Shown: positions 50,155 through 59,377 of the stretch, in pieces
Layout: every line of letters begins with the position of its first letter
How positions within the stretch are numbered: position 1 is the stretch's first letter
Assembly (NCBI GenBank): GCA_002855745.1
Contig: NDWX01000005.1
Location: 1 to 64,000 of the forward strand
From: Thermofilum sp. NZ13
Lineage (GTDB): Archaea > Thermoproteota > Thermoprotei > Thermofilales > Thermofilaceae
DNA: 64,000 bases
Reading direction: 5' to 3'
Position numbers and translations under genes: made by a program
Notes under the pieces: model-generated
What the model saw: the letters and a program-made list of their open reading frames with translations, nothing else
Told to the model about the DNA's origin: nothing
Database searches by the model: none

Positions 50155-53088
50155 TTAAAGGAGGATGATCGCTGGCCTGGCTGGAAGGGCGAGGTGCGCC
50201 TTAGCCATGCCTTCAGCCTCCTCCTCGCTCAAGACCCTTACTTTAAGGCCCGTCATCTGCTCGAAGAAAGTCACCGCGTCTCTTAAGGCCCTCTCCTCAA
50301 TCGCCGGACTAACCAGGAGGTCCAGGACCTCGGCGTTCTTGGCGATAACCTCCACAAGCTTAGACGCCTCTCTCCTGGTATCCTGAGGAAGGTTCTTCAG
50401 GGCCTCGCGTATCGCGAGCTGAACTTTTCCGTAGACACCGACACCCTGCTTTACCTGAGTGAGAAAGTCGTACTTCCACCGCGCTGGGAGGACCAGTGCC
50501 ACTTCGCGCACGTTCTCGCTTTTCACCACTCTGAGGAGCTCCTGTATGTCCTCAAGCACTCTCTGAACTATCTTCTCCGCCTTCTCGACCTCTTCGTTTA
50601 TCTTGTCGAGATCCGGTTCCGGCCAGCGCTCCTTCACTATGAGCGTGCTCTTCCCGATCTTCTCCCATATCTCTTCAGCGACGTGAGGAGTTATGGGAGC
50701 GAGTATAAGGGTTTGAACCTCGATGAAGCGCTTGAGAAGCTCCCTGTTTGGAGCCCCCCTGCGCCTCAAGTACCACTTGAAGGAGTTCTGGAGGTTGAAG
50801 AAGCCCTCCGTCACCACATTCTTCGTGTTGAGCTTCTCGTACTCCTCTCCAACGTACTTCAACGTGCGGTTGAGAACGCTCTCGAACCACTCGTCTATGA
50901 ACTTCCTCTCGTCGTCGCCCCTGCCGTAGTTCTCAATGGCGAAAGCGTACCACTCGTAGAGAAGATCAACCGCCCTGGAGGCGAACTCCGGCTCGAAGTT
51001 CCCGTCATCGAGGCCTGTGTTGCCAGCGTAGGCGTTGGTGAGGCGCGTGGCGTCCGCACCCCAGTACTCCAGAGCCTCCCTGAGCAGGATGAAGTTCCCC
51101 TTCGACTTGGACATCTTCTCTCCCGCAACGTTGATCCACCCGTTCACGGCGATGCCCCTCGGCCAGTGCTCCGGAGGGAAGATGGCCACGTGGTGCATGA
51201 TGAAGAACACGAGGTGGTTCGGTACCAGGTCCTTGCCCGAAACCCTGAGGTCCACCGGGTACCAGTATAGAAACTCTTCCCGCATCCTCTTGACGAGGTC
51301 GGCGCTGACCCCGAGCTTGCTCGCGACTTCTTCGGCGCTCCCCTTCCCCAGGAAGATGTAGTCGAAAAACGCGTTGTCGAGCTTTTCCCATCTCAAGCCG
51401 TGGTCTTCGGGGTGCTGAAGGTACTTCGCGATAGTGTAGTACGCCATGTAGATCGTCGAGTCGCTTAGCGACTCGAGAACCCACCTGTCATCCCACGGTA
51501 GTGGTGTGCCGAGCTCGCGTTCATGCGTGCAAGCCCAGTCCTCGTACCAGTCTACGAGTCTATGAAACTCCTGCCTTATCTCTGGCGGCAGGAATACCAT
51601 CCTGTCGATGCATTCGTGGGCCTTCATCTTCCACTCCCTGTCGCTGTACCTGAGGAACCACTGATCCTCGACGATCTTCACGTGCGTGCGAGATCCGCAC
51701 CTGCAGAAAACAGGCCTTGGGAGGGTGAAGTGCCTCACAGCAACTCCCAAGCCAACCAAGTGGTCTATGACCTCCTCCTTGACCTCAAACACCCTCCTGC
51801 CGCCCCACTTCTGGCCGTAGACTTCAGCCTTCAGAACCCCGTTGTAGAACTCCTTCGAGTACACCTCCCGTGTTGCCTCCTCCAGCTTCTCTGTCTCACC
51901 TTGATACCTAGCCCCGTGCTTCCTGACCGCTGTTTCCGCAGGATACGGTCCGTATCCCTCCAGCTCGATCAGGCTCACGGGGTGCACCGCCTCCAGTACA
52001 GCGGGGTCCAAACCGTATTTGTCGAGAAGGTGCGGGTCTCTCTTCAAGTCCTCAAGGGCTACCCAGTCGAATGGAGCGTGCGCAGGTACGGACATCACGA
52101 CGCCTGTCCCGATGTTGTGCGCGACAAACACGGCCGGCAAAACCGGGACCCTCCAGCCCGTGACAGGATTCAGCGCGTAGCGCCCGACGAGCTCTGCCCC
52201 TTTGACGCGCCCTACGACGCGGACGGTGTGACCCTGGTCTTGAAGCTCTTCAGCACCGTACTGTCCCAGAACCCACTTTTCCCCGTCTACATCGGCTACG
52301 ATATACTCGGCATCTGGATTTACCCAGATGTTCACAGCACCCCACACGGTCTCGGGCCTATACGTCATACAGGGGTACACGAGGCCGTCCTCGCCCCTGA
52401 ACTTGATTATGACAACCTCTTCTGGCCCTATGCCCGCGTACTCATCGGGCCTGTCGTGGTCCCCCACTACCTTCTTCTCCTTGGGGCACCAGACAACGGG
52501 GTGACTGCCCTTTGTTATGAGCCCCTTCTCCCTGAGAACCGTGTACTGCCACTGTATGAACTTGTTGTAAGGGGGGTTAAGGTAAGTTGTGAAGAACTCA
52601 CGCCTCCAGTCGATCGACAAACCGTACCTGCTAAAATCTTCTCTGAAGCCCCTAGAGAAGAAGCGCACCCAGTATTCCGGGTCTTTAAACTTTGGAATAT
52701 CCTCCTCGCTGATGCCCATGGACTTGAGTATGCTTATCTGCTTCGGATCACCCTCCCTAACTCTCAGCGCCGCGGCAACTATAGGCCCACCCGTCGCGTG
52801 CCAGCCTTGAGCGAAGAGGACGTTGTACCCCCTCATCCTCTTGAAGCGGGCTGCGATGTCAACCCTGAGTACTGTGTACGCTGTCCCCAGGTGGGGGTAC
52901 GAGTTAATGTAGGGGTACGGAAACGTCACGAAGAACTTGGGCTTCCCGGGTTCGGGATCCGCCTCGAAAACCCTAAGCTCGGCCCAGCGCCTCTGCCACT
53001 TCGCTTCAACGCTTTTCAGAAAGTCCCTCTTCTTCTCGTCGACGCCTGGGAATTTAAGCCTGCTAGCAATGGAGAGCCACCACCCCAC
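50155..53088 (-). CDS. leuS: Leucyl-tRNA synthetase
   Basis: 977 residues, archaeal/eukaryotic type. HIGH-like YPYINSYPHLGTAYTVLR (about 58-75), editing domain (TYRPETVWGA; GVVMSVPAHAPFDW) placed as in archaeal LeuRS, KMSKS as GEKMSKSKGNF (about 655), long C-terminal helical extension. A TATA (AGTTTTAAACC, about 53098) is so close to GTG 53088 that the true start may lie slightly downstream. Confidence 0.96.
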   Translation of the reverse strand: MGWWLSIASRLKFPGVDEKKRDFLKSVEAKWQRRWAELRVFEADPEPGKPKFFVTFPYPYINSYPHLGTAYTVLRVDIAARFKRMRGYNVLFAQGWHATGGPIVAAALRVREGDPKQISILKSMGISEEDIPKFKDPEYWVRFFSRGFREDFSRYGLSIDWRREFFTTYLNPPYNKFIQWQYTVLREKGLITKGSHPVVWCPKEKKVVGDHDRPDEYAGIGPEEVVIIKFRGEDGLVYPCMTYRPETVWGAVNIWVNPDAEYIVADVDGEKWVLGQYGAEELQDQGHTVRVVGRVKGAELVGRYALNPVTGWRVPVLPAVFVAHNIGTGVVMSVPAHAPFDWVALEDLKRDPHLLDKYGLDPAVLEAVHPVSLIELEGYGPYPAETAVRKHGARYQGETEKLEEATREVYSKEFYNGVLKAEVYGQKWGGRRVFEVKEEVIDHLVGLGVAVRHFTLPRPVFCRCGSRTHVKIVEDQWFLRYSDREWKMKAHECIDRMVFLPPEIRQEFHRLVDWYEDWACTHERELGTPLPWDDRWVLESLSDSTIYMAYYTIAKYLQHPEDHGLRWEKLDNAFFDYIFLGKGSAEEVASKLGVSADLVKRMREEFLYWYPVDLRVSGKDLVPNHLVFFIMHHVAIFPPEHWPRGIAVNGWINVAGEKMSKSKGNFILLREALEYWGADATRLTNAYAGNTGLDDGNFEPEFASRAVDLLYEWYAFAIENYGRGDDERKFIDEWFESVLNRTLKYVGEEYEKLNTKNVVTEGFFNLQNSFKWYLRRRGAPNRELLKRFIEVQTLILAPITPHVAEEIWEKIGKSTLIVKERWPEPDLDKINEEVEKAEKIVQRVLEDIQELLRVVKSENVREVALVLPARWKYDFLTQVKQGVGVYGKVQLAIREALKNLPQDTRREASKLVEVIAKNAEVLDLLVSPAIEERALRDAVTFFEQMTGLKVRVLSEEEAEGMAKAHLALPARPAIILL

Positions 53089-53102
53089 TCAAAGGTTTAA
53101 AA

Positions 53103-53366
53103 CTAAAAAACGTTTTCGCCCCTATCGCCTGACCCGCCCTTTTGAACGACGCCCAGATAGTCGTAAATGTCTCCCTCCTTGACCATGTCCTCATAAACCT
53201 TCCAAACGCGCTTAGCCGTCACGAGCCCTACGAAGAAGCCCTTCTCCTCCAGCGCCTCCTTAACGCGATCCACGAACTCCTCCGGCTTTACGAGTGGGTG
53301 CTTGGAGAGAACCTCGAGTATGCTCTCCCTAATGTCCGTGTTGTGAGGATACGGCTTTTTACTCAC
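53103..53366 (-). CDS. Small conserved-looking hypothetical protein
   Basis: 87 residues from GTG 53366. Helical N-terminus (RESILEVLSKHPLVKPEEFV) and a strand-turn pattern that could form a winged helix (VTAKRVWKVYEDMVKEGDIY). Divergent from the next gene with only 18 nt between starts. Family not recognised. Confidence 0.6.
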   Translation of the reverse strand: MSKKPYPHNTDIRESILEVLSKHPLVKPEEFVDRVKEALEEKGFFVGLVTAKRVWKVYEDMVKEGDIYDYLGVVQKGGSGDRGENVF

Positions 53367-53384
53367 GGTACAGCGTAGTGCGCT

Positions 53385-54011
53385 ATGGTTATTAAGTTAT
53401 CTCACCGCTTTTTCCATGTGGAACTGCTGAGGCGGCTTCACGAGCTTGTATACTCTAAAGTGCACACGCCTGTAACCGCCGGCCTGTTGCCAAGGGTTCT
53501 GAGACGTTACGTTGCGATAAACCTGTACGATGGCGCTCTCCTGGCCTTGGGCGTCCTCACGACTTCCACTCTTCTCGGGCTACCACCCTGGGAAACCGTG
53601 CTGAGCGGACTGGTGATAGGGACGTCGTCCGCTATTTCGGGCTTCATGGGAGCGTTCCTCGTGGAGAGCGCTGAGCTCAGAATGGAGCTGAGGGAGCTTG
53701 AAAAGCACCTCTTCATAACCCTCGGTAGGCGGCAGGTCTACGTAGCTGGGCTCATCGTAAGCGCAGTGAACGCTTTGAGCACCCCGGCGCCAGTGCTCTT
53801 ATCCCTCATGCCCTACCTACTCGCACACATCGGAGTCATCGCACCTCCGCTGGCACTCGTAGCAGCCCTAGCTATGACCTTCACGTCGCTGGTCTTCCTC
53901 GGAGTCTGGCTAGCCAAGATCGCCGGCGGGGGGAGGCTGAGGTATACGCTAACCGTGCTAGCCTCAGGGCTTGCGATACTGCTACTGGACATAATCCTGG
54001 GCCGTCACTAG
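53385..54011 (+). CDS. CCC1/VIT1-like membrane protein
   Basis: 208 residues with four to five membrane segments. YDGALLALGVLTTSTLLGL, a small-residue-rich SGLVIGTSSAISGFMGAF and the acidic ESAELRMELRELEKHLF resemble the metal-binding plan of the CCC1/VIT1 (Fe/Mn transporter) family. The assignment rests on this pattern only. Confidence 0.6.
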   Translation: MVIKLSHRFFHVELLRRLHELVYSKVHTPVTAGLLPRVLRRYVAINLYDGALLALGVLTTSTLLGLPPWETVLSGLVIGTSSAISGFMGAFLVESAELRMELRELEKHLFITLGRRQVYVAGLIVSAVNALSTPAPVLLSLMPYLLAHIGVIAPPLALVAALAMTFTSLVFLGVWLAKIAGGGRLRYTLTVLASGLAILLLDIILGRH

Positions 54012-54042
54012 TTTTTTAAACTGTCCTTGCTCTAACAAGGGT

Positions 54043-54306
54043 GTGAGCAAAGAGCCGTCGATAACGCGCATGCTGATCGATGCCCTCAAGCCCCGTGACG
54101 TCACAGTAGTGGATATCGCGCGATCCCTGATCAGCCTCGAGAAGGTAAGCAGGGTTGAAATCAATGTGGCAGAGGTCGACGTCAAGACAGAAACCCTGAA
54201 AATCAGCATTAGCGGTACAGGCATAGATATCAAGGAGATTGAAAGGACCCTTGAGAAGCATGCCACAGTGATCAGAAGCATAGACTACGTTGTAGCTGAG
54301 AAGTGA
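54043..54306 (+). CDS. DUF211 family protein
   Basis: 87 residues from GTG 54043. Ferredoxin-like pattern with VSRVEINVAEVDVKTETLKI and a late VIRSIDYVVAEK, as in DUF211 (COG1888). Function unknown; structures of relatives bind small ligands. It precedes the agmatinase gene by 7 nt. Confidence 0.85.
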   Translation: MSKEPSITRMLIDALKPRDVTVVDIARSLISLEKVSRVEINVAEVDVKTETLKISISGTGIDIKEIERTLEKHATVIRSIDYVVAEK

Positions 54307-54313
54307 TTCGACT

Positions 54314-55222
54314 GTGAACCTCGGATTTTACCTCACTCCGGTAACACCGCCTCTCTTCGGCCGCGAGGGTAAACCTGAGGACGACATCGTCGTGCTAGGA
54401 ATACCCTTCGACGGCGCAGCCTCGCGTATCCCAGGTCAGAGGTTTGCCCCAAGGAAGGTGCGTGAGGTGTCCGTGGAACTCGAGACCTTCTCACCCGAGC
54501 TGGGGGTCAACGTGGAGGAAATCGGCTATCGCGACGCGGGAGACCTGCCAGTGGTGACGGACTACGCTGTGATGCAGAACTTTACAACAAAAGTTGTAGA
54601 GGAGCTACGTGATAGCGGGAAGTTGCCTATCGTCATCGGGGGAGACCACTCTGTAACCTTTCCCGTGGTATCGACGCTCGCTGCGAGATCCGAGGAGCTG
54701 CTCGTTTTGGTCTTCGACGCGCACATGGATCTCAGGGACGAGTGGCCTTGGGGTGTGCGGTTATCCCACGCGACGGTTATGAGGAGGTTGCTTGAGTCGT
54801 CGGGCAGTGTCTCCGTTGCCTACTACTCTCCACGCGCTTTCTCGAGAGAGGAGTACGAGTACGCAAGATCTAGCAGCAGAGTTAAAATCGTCAGGAACGC
54901 CAGAGAGCTACGGGAGCTGGTGGAGAGCTCGGAGAAAGTGTACATTTCCCTCGACATTGACGCAGTGGACCCAGCTTACGCACCAGGAACAGGCACACCT
55001 GAACCCATGGGGCTCGCCCCTCAGGAGGTCGCTTCCGCTCTGCGGGTTGCCGTGAGCCACGCCCAAGAGGTCGCGGGCTTCGACGTAGTCGAAGTAAACC
55101 CTCTAGTTGACTGCAATGAGATAACTTCTCTTTTAGCCGCTAAGCTGGTGATGGAATTCCTCTTCGCGTGCTACAGGTACGAAAAGTGCGGAGCAAGGCA
55201 GGCGCGGGTAAATTTCTCCTAA
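54314..55222 (+). CDS. speB: Agmatinase (arginase/ureohydrolase family)
   Basis: 302 residues from GTG 54314. Mn-binding motifs GGDHSVTFP (about 118), FDAHMDLRDE (about 138) and SLDIDAVDPAYAPGTGTPEP (about 218). Likely forms putrescine from agmatine, or acts on an aminopropyl derivative, feeding the spermidine needed by deoxyhypusine synthase. Confidence 0.9.
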   Translation: MNLGFYLTPVTPPLFGREGKPEDDIVVLGIPFDGAASRIPGQRFAPRKVREVSVELETFSPELGVNVEEIGYRDAGDLPVVTDYAVMQNFTTKVVEELRDSGKLPIVIGGDHSVTFPVVSTLAARSEELLVLVFDAHMDLRDEWPWGVRLSHATVMRRLLESSGSVSVAYYSPRAFSREEYEYARSSSRVKIVRNARELRELVESSEKVYISLDIDAVDPAYAPGTGTPEPMGLAPQEVASALRVAVSHAQEVAGFDVVEVNPLVDCNEITSLLAAKLVMEFLFACYRYEKCGARQARVNFS

Positions 55223-55257
55223 AGGGATAACTTATCCGCGGATAATTTCTCCGATTC

Positions 55258-56895
55258 TCAAGTCAGAAAAAGGAGCAAGGGGTACAGCGCGAGCGCGATC
55301 ACCGCTAAGACTAAACCATCCCTGACGTTGAGCCTTGTAGCCGCCGATAACCCCTTCAGCTTGGTGTTATCCATGAAGAAAGAACTCACCGGGTAGACTC
55401 CGTAGAGTACGCTGCATTCCCTCATGTTGTTCTTAGCCTCCTCCAAGCACTTCACGCTTTTCTCCAAGAGGGCCTCCTCGTTAAAGGTCCCGACAGGGTA
55501 GTAGTCGACCCCCTGGAACACGCCTGTTAGTACGTGCGTATCCGTGGTCCCCACGAGAAGGTAGTCGACGCGCTTGCCAACCTCTTGGAGGAGCCTAGCC
55601 TTGAGTTTGGGCGTCATGTTATTTCCATCAAAGCTAATAACTCCGACAATCTTACCCCCCACCTCTACAGCCAAGCACGCGATGCCAGCTTTCCCAATAC
55701 TGACGCCGTCACTGAAGCCGATCCACGCGAAGCCCGCTTTAAGTTGCCCTTCGGCCACGCTTGCCTCCAGCGATTCTTGTATAGTTCGCAGCACCTCCAA
55801 GTAGAGCTCGGGTGCACTGTCCGGGGACTCCGGCAACTGCAGGTAGTCTTCACTGATCATGTTGTGCAGATCCGCGAGAACTACCCCCTTTCGCTCGAAC
55901 TCTTCTCTGAGAGATGGCGGCAAGTCTTCCATGGGGACCTGCGGGTCTAAGAGGCACAGAGAGACCCCTGGGAGTCTTATTGCTAGGCTACTAACAAGCT
56001 TCCCTTGAGCCAGGCCGAGACGGACAGTGGACGGAAGCTCCTTGAGGGACAGGGCACCGCAGACTTCTTCCGCTACTCTGTCAACTTCACTGCTCACAGC
56101 TAAATTCTCCCCGTGACCCGCCGGTGCCTTGAGAAAGAGGGTCGGAGGGCACTTCGTGACGACTTTTTCTGGAAGCGTGCTACTTCCTAGGGTTCTCAAA
56201 GGTCCCGGGTGAACCCCGGATACAACGAGCCTGCCTATCACCTCGCTTCCACTCCTGAAAATGAAGACGTGAATAGGAACGGTCTTTCTAGTAGAGGAGG
56301 CTTTAATGCACTCCTCCACCTCGTCCTTCTCCCCCGAGAGCGTGTACCTGAGGAAGCCTCTGAGGTATTTAAGCCCCCCAACACCGGCAACCTGCCTCAC
56401 CCTTTTATCGATGGTGAGAAGAACCGGGAGCGCCAGCAGAGCATAGAGAACGAGTACCGTTAGGGAGGCGTATGCGTAAGTCGGAGCGAAGAGATACGTG
56501 AGCGCTAGGTAGACAGACAGATACAGGATGAGTGCGCGCCTCCTGGCCACGGCGATGAACACGAGGAAAGACAAGAGAACCGTGACCGTCGACGCGGCAA
56601 CAGGCGGCTTTTTAAGAAGAATGAGTGGCAACAGTAAAAGGAGATACACTAGGAAAAAGCCTAGAGCCCTTCTCGGGGTTAACACACTCCGGTCAGCGAG
56701 TACCGATACCAAGTAAGGCAAGCCTGTAGTAAAAGCGCTTGTGAGAAAAAGCCGCACATCATAGCCGACCGCTGGGGCAAGGAGGAGCTCAAGCATAAAG
56801 ATGCCGGCAGTTGCGGAGAGCACCAAACTGGTTCCCGGTAGCCTAAAGAGCCACTTGTAACCCTTCCTGAACCCCTCAAACTTCGAGTCCGTCAT
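55258..56895 (-). CDS. DUF2070 membrane protein
   Basis: 545 residues. About six N-terminal membrane segments (to about residue 165), then a large soluble domain (GVHPGPLRTLGSSTLPEK, LVGTTDTHVLTG, TFNEEALLEKS) and a final membrane helix. This matches archaeal DUF2070, of unknown function. Its last 77 bp are repeated upstream of its own start. Confidence 0.88.
   Translation of the reverse strand: MTDSKFEGFRKGYKWLFRLPGTSLVLSATAGIFMLELLLAPAVGYDVRLFLTSAFTTGLPYLVSVLADRSVLTPRRALGFFLVYLLLLLPLILLKKPPVAASTVTVLLSFLVFIAVARRRALILYLSVYLALTYLFAPTYAYASLTVLVLYALLALPVLLTIDKRVRQVAGVGGLKYLRGFLRYTLSGEKDEVEECIKASSTRKTVPIHVFIFRSGSEVIGRLVVSGVHPGPLRTLGSSTLPEKVVTKCPPTLFLKAPAGHGENLAVSSEVDRVAEEVCGALSLKELPSTVRLGLAQGKLVSSLAIRLPGVSLCLLDPQVPMEDLPPSLREEFERKGVVLADLHNMISEDYLQLPESPDSAPELYLEVLRTIQESLEASVAEGQLKAGFAWIGFSDGVSIGKAGIACLAVEVGGKIVGVISFDGNNMTPKLKARLLQEVGKRVDYLLVGTTDTHVLTGVFQGVDYYPVGTFNEEALLEKSVKCLEEAKNNMRECSVLYGVYPVSSFFMDNTKLKGLSAATRLNVRDGLVLAVIALALYPLLLFLT
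55259..55335 (+). repeat. 77-bp direct repeat, copy 1 (inside the DUF2070 3' end)
   Basis: Identical base for base to 56955-57031. It covers the C-terminal membrane helix of DUF2070 and all but one base of the stop codon. Confidence 0.95.
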
Positions 56896-56954
56896 TCAAA
56901 AGCCTAGAGCTCACTTCTTCTCGATTAAAAAAGTTTAACCACCGGCTCGGCTCC

Positions 56955-57031
56955 CAAGTCAGAAAAAGGAGCAAGGGGTACAGCGCGAGCGCGATCACCG
57001 CTAAGACTAAACCATCCCTGACGTTGAGCCT
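56955..57031 (+). repeat. 77-bp direct repeat, copy 2 (relic of a second DUF2070 3' end)
   Basis: Exact copy of 55259-55335 in the same orientation, lying upstream of the DUF2070 start. The stop codon is lost by one base change at its edge. It joins directly onto the TnpB-like relic with repeat copy C. Confidence 0.95.
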
Positions 57032-57215
57032 CGCCTCGGCGCTGAAGAGGCTTCGCTCAGCCGGTCTCGTCAGGGAGGCTGATGTCAGCGACATGCGCTA
57101 CCTCTACCTGGCAGGGCAGGCCGAAGGCGCGGAGCCCATGAATATTCCGCTAGGGCCCTGGATCAGTGAAGGGGTAGATGAGCCAGGCGCGGCCGGTGGC
57201 CTGGAAAACCTTTAA
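57032..57215 (+). pseudogene. Relic of a TnpB-type gene 3' end carrying repeat copy C
   Basis: One frame stays open across the region: ALKRLRSAGLVREADVSDMR, then YLYLAGQAEGAEPMNIPLGP, then WISEGVDEPGAAGGLENL and stop. The part from AEGAEPM to DEPGA is nearly repeated in copy B. I read it as the C-terminal end of a lost tnpB-type gene, whose DNA would also encode the guide RNA scaffold. A 63-residue product starting at 57024 cannot be excluded. Confidence 0.5.
57119..57191 (+). repeat. Dispersed repeat, copy C
   Basis: Same blocks as copy B: GGCCGAAGGCGCGGAGCCCA, TGAA, GATCAGTGAAGGGGT and AGATGAGCCAGGCGCG. It ends just before the trmJ-like promoter (CCTTTAAAGC at about 57209). Confidence 0.7.
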
Positions 57216-57242
57216 AGCACTACTGTTACGAGAATAGCACGT

Positions 57243-58001
57243 GTGTACTCAGCTAACAGTCCTTGTGAGAGGTTAAAGGACATAGGCGTCATATTCGTGC
57301 AGCCGCTTTATGAGCAGAATATCGGCTATATAGCCCGCTGTATGAAGAACTTCTGCCTCTCGGAGCTCCTTCTCGTGAAGCCAAGGTGCTCATTGGGGGT
57401 TGAGAGCATAAGGTACGCGATGCACGGAGCAGACGTTATTGAGAAAGCTAGGGTCGTCGACAGCTTCGAGGAAGCCATTAAGGAGTTTGACCTCGTGGCA
57501 TGCACCACAGGTGTGAAGGGAAGCGGCGTCCTCAGGAGATACTTATCGCCCCGTGAGGCCGCCGAGATAATCGCTGGGAGTACTGGTCGCCGCGCCATTG
57601 TTATCGGCCGCGAAGACTGGGGGTTGACGAACGAGGAACTTTCACTCTGCGACCTGGTGGTCACCATAGAGGCTAACCCGGACTACCCCTCCTTGAACGC
57701 TTCTCACGCGGCGGTGATCGTCTTCTACGAGATATTCAATGCTCTGGTGCGAATCCCCAAGCCGAGGGTCGAGCGCCCAAGGAGAGAGGAGGTCGAGAAG
57801 CTTCTCGAGTACATCGACCTCTTAGGGCTAGAGCTGGGCTACGACGACGCCAGACGCGAAAAAGCGAAGCTCATAGTAAGGCGCCTCGTCGCCGAAACCA
57901 TGTTCTCTGCCCTCGAGCTGAGGGTGTTGCTCGGCTTCTTCGGTGATAGCTTAAGGAAAGTTAAAAGTTGCGGAGAACGGGCGCACGCATGGGAAGCATA
58001 G
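57243..58001 (+). CDS. TrmJ-like SPOUT RNA 2'-O-methyltransferase
   Basis: 252 residues from GTG 57243, leaderless given the TATA at about 57209. SPOUT motifs: FVQPLYEQNIGYIARCMKNF, VIGREDWGLTNEEL and PDYPSLNASHAAVIVFYE, then a C-terminal helical extension. Archaeal TrmJ methylates C32 of tRNA; the exact target here is inferred. Confidence 0.9.
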   Translation: MYSANSPCERLKDIGVIFVQPLYEQNIGYIARCMKNFCLSELLLVKPRCSLGVESIRYAMHGADVIEKARVVDSFEEAIKEFDLVACTTGVKGSGVLRRYLSPREAAEIIAGSTGRRAIVIGREDWGLTNEELSLCDLVVTIEANPDYPSLNASHAAVIVFYEIFNALVRIPKPRVERPRREEVEKLLEYIDLLGLELGYDDARREKAKLIVRRLVAETMFSALELRVLLGFFGDSLRKVKSCGERAHAWEA

Positions 58002-58055
58002 GAAAGCTTATATCACCACTTTCCAAATGCGTTTACGGGCGTTAGGTGATATAGC

Positions 58056-58562
58056 ATGCCGCTCAGACCTGGCAGGTGTTACAGGCACTTTGGCACGCCA
58101 CCTTACACAAGGCTCGAGTACATTAAGAGCAATCCCCCAGTACTTATACCGAAGTTTGACCTAGGCAACGCTCAGGGGAAATTTAACACCACCCTCAAAC
58201 TTGTAGTCCTCAAGCCCGGCCAGATCAGGGCCAACGCGCTCGAGGCCGCTAGGCAACACGCCAACAAGTACCTCTCATCGAAAGTCGGAGACACGAACTA
58301 CTTCATGAGGATAGCCGTTTATCCGCACCACATCCTGCGTGAGAACAAGATGATGGCAATGGCAGGCGCTGACAGGCTTCAGGACGGCATGAGGCTGTCC
58401 TTCGGCACACCTGTGGGTAGGGCTGCTAGGGTTGAAACCAATCAGCCCATAATAATAGTCAAGGTGGACTCCAAGAACCTCGAGCACGCCAAGGAAGCTC
58501 TGAGGAGAGCTGCCTCAAAGATACCTCTCCCAACACGTATCGTGGTTGAAACGGCTGGCTAG
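58056..58562 (+). CDS. rpl10e: Ribosomal protein L10e (uL16)
   Basis: 168 residues. [21 protein letters not shown] start, then [20 protein letters not shown] and [20 protein letters not shown], the archaeal uL16 signatures. It lies near the peptidyl transferase centre. Confidence 0.97.
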   Translation: MPLRPGRCYRHFGTPPYTRLEYIKSNPPVLIPKFDLGNAQGKFNTTLKLVVLKPGQIRANALEAARQHANKYLSSKVGDTNYFMRIAVYPHHILRENKMMAMAGADRLQDGMRLSFGTPVGRAARVETNQPIIIVKVDSKNLEHAKEALRRAASKIPLPTRIVVETAG

Positions 58563-58584
58563 TGGGGATCGTCGGTGAATAGGG

Positions 58585-59277
58585 TTGCAAGAGCTCCACA
58601 AAAAGCGAATTGAAGTAGCCATTAACATCTGGGGCGAAATTCTCGAGGGCTCTTTCTCAAGCAGGAGCGAGCTCGTCAGTTTCGTTCGCGAAGTATACGA
58701 GGAGAACAGGCTCGAGCCGATCCGTGGAAAGACGAAGATCGACATATACGACAAGGAGCTGGCGACGATATACCTTGTCGGCAAGTACGGTCTAGGCCTC
58801 GATGAAGAGCCTGAGAGATACTCGCACCTTTTCAGCATCGAGCTTAAAAGCGACAAAGTCATTGAGAGAGTTTTACAGGGTGACAGCCCGAGGAAGAGCA
58901 TGCTCGAAGTGTTCGGAACGCTTGACGAGAACATGGTCTTCCGCGTGCTCCGCCTTGCAATGACCGCGGTGATTCTAGGCTTCATGCCCGAAGAGAAGTT
59001 CATAGCCGTTCTCACAAGCTTCGAGAAGGAGTTCCCCGAGCTGGATAAGAACATACAGGGGTTTAAGCGATTTTACATAGCATACAGGCTGGCCGAGGAG
59101 ATAGCTGCTGGCAAGGTGAGAAACCGGATCGAGAAAGAAACCCTCAAGCACGCTATGTGTGTTCGCCTAAATGCTGAGAGAGCAGCTCCGCCCGACCGGT
59201 TCATAAGGGAAATCGCCGTTGAGGCTTTAAGGATACCTGAGCACAAGGTAAACTCCGCGCTAAGCCTCAGCGATTAG
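58585..59277 (+). CDS. DUF2192-type helical protein
   Basis: 230 residues from TTG 58585, 22 nt after L10e. All-helical, charged (KKRIEVAINIWGEILEG, FVREVYEENRLEPIRGKTK, YDKELATIYLVGKYGLG). Matches my recollection of DUF2192, a Thermoproteota-specific family of unknown function. Co-transcription with L10e suggests a ribosome-related role. Confidence 0.65.
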   Translation: MQELHKKRIEVAINIWGEILEGSFSSRSELVSFVREVYEENRLEPIRGKTKIDIYDKELATIYLVGKYGLGLDEEPERYSHLFSIELKSDKVIERVLQGDSPRKSMLEVFGTLDENMVFRVLRLAMTAVILGFMPEEKFIAVLTSFEKEFPELDKNIQGFKRFYIAYRLAEEIAAGKVRNRIEKETLKHAMCVRLNAERAAPPDRFIREIAVEALRIPEHKVNSALSLSD

Positions 59278-59377
59278 AAAATCTTGCAATCGGCGTCTCG
59301 ATAATCAAATTCCGGCTGCGCCTGGAGAAGAGAATGATTTATATTAGTCCAGTATTTTAGCTGGAAGGGCTGGATGT

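Noticed and set aside
51523-53100. 525-codon open frame on the plus strand
   Set aside because: It is the antisense shadow of leuS, whose minus-strand product has HIGH, editing and KMSKS motifs.
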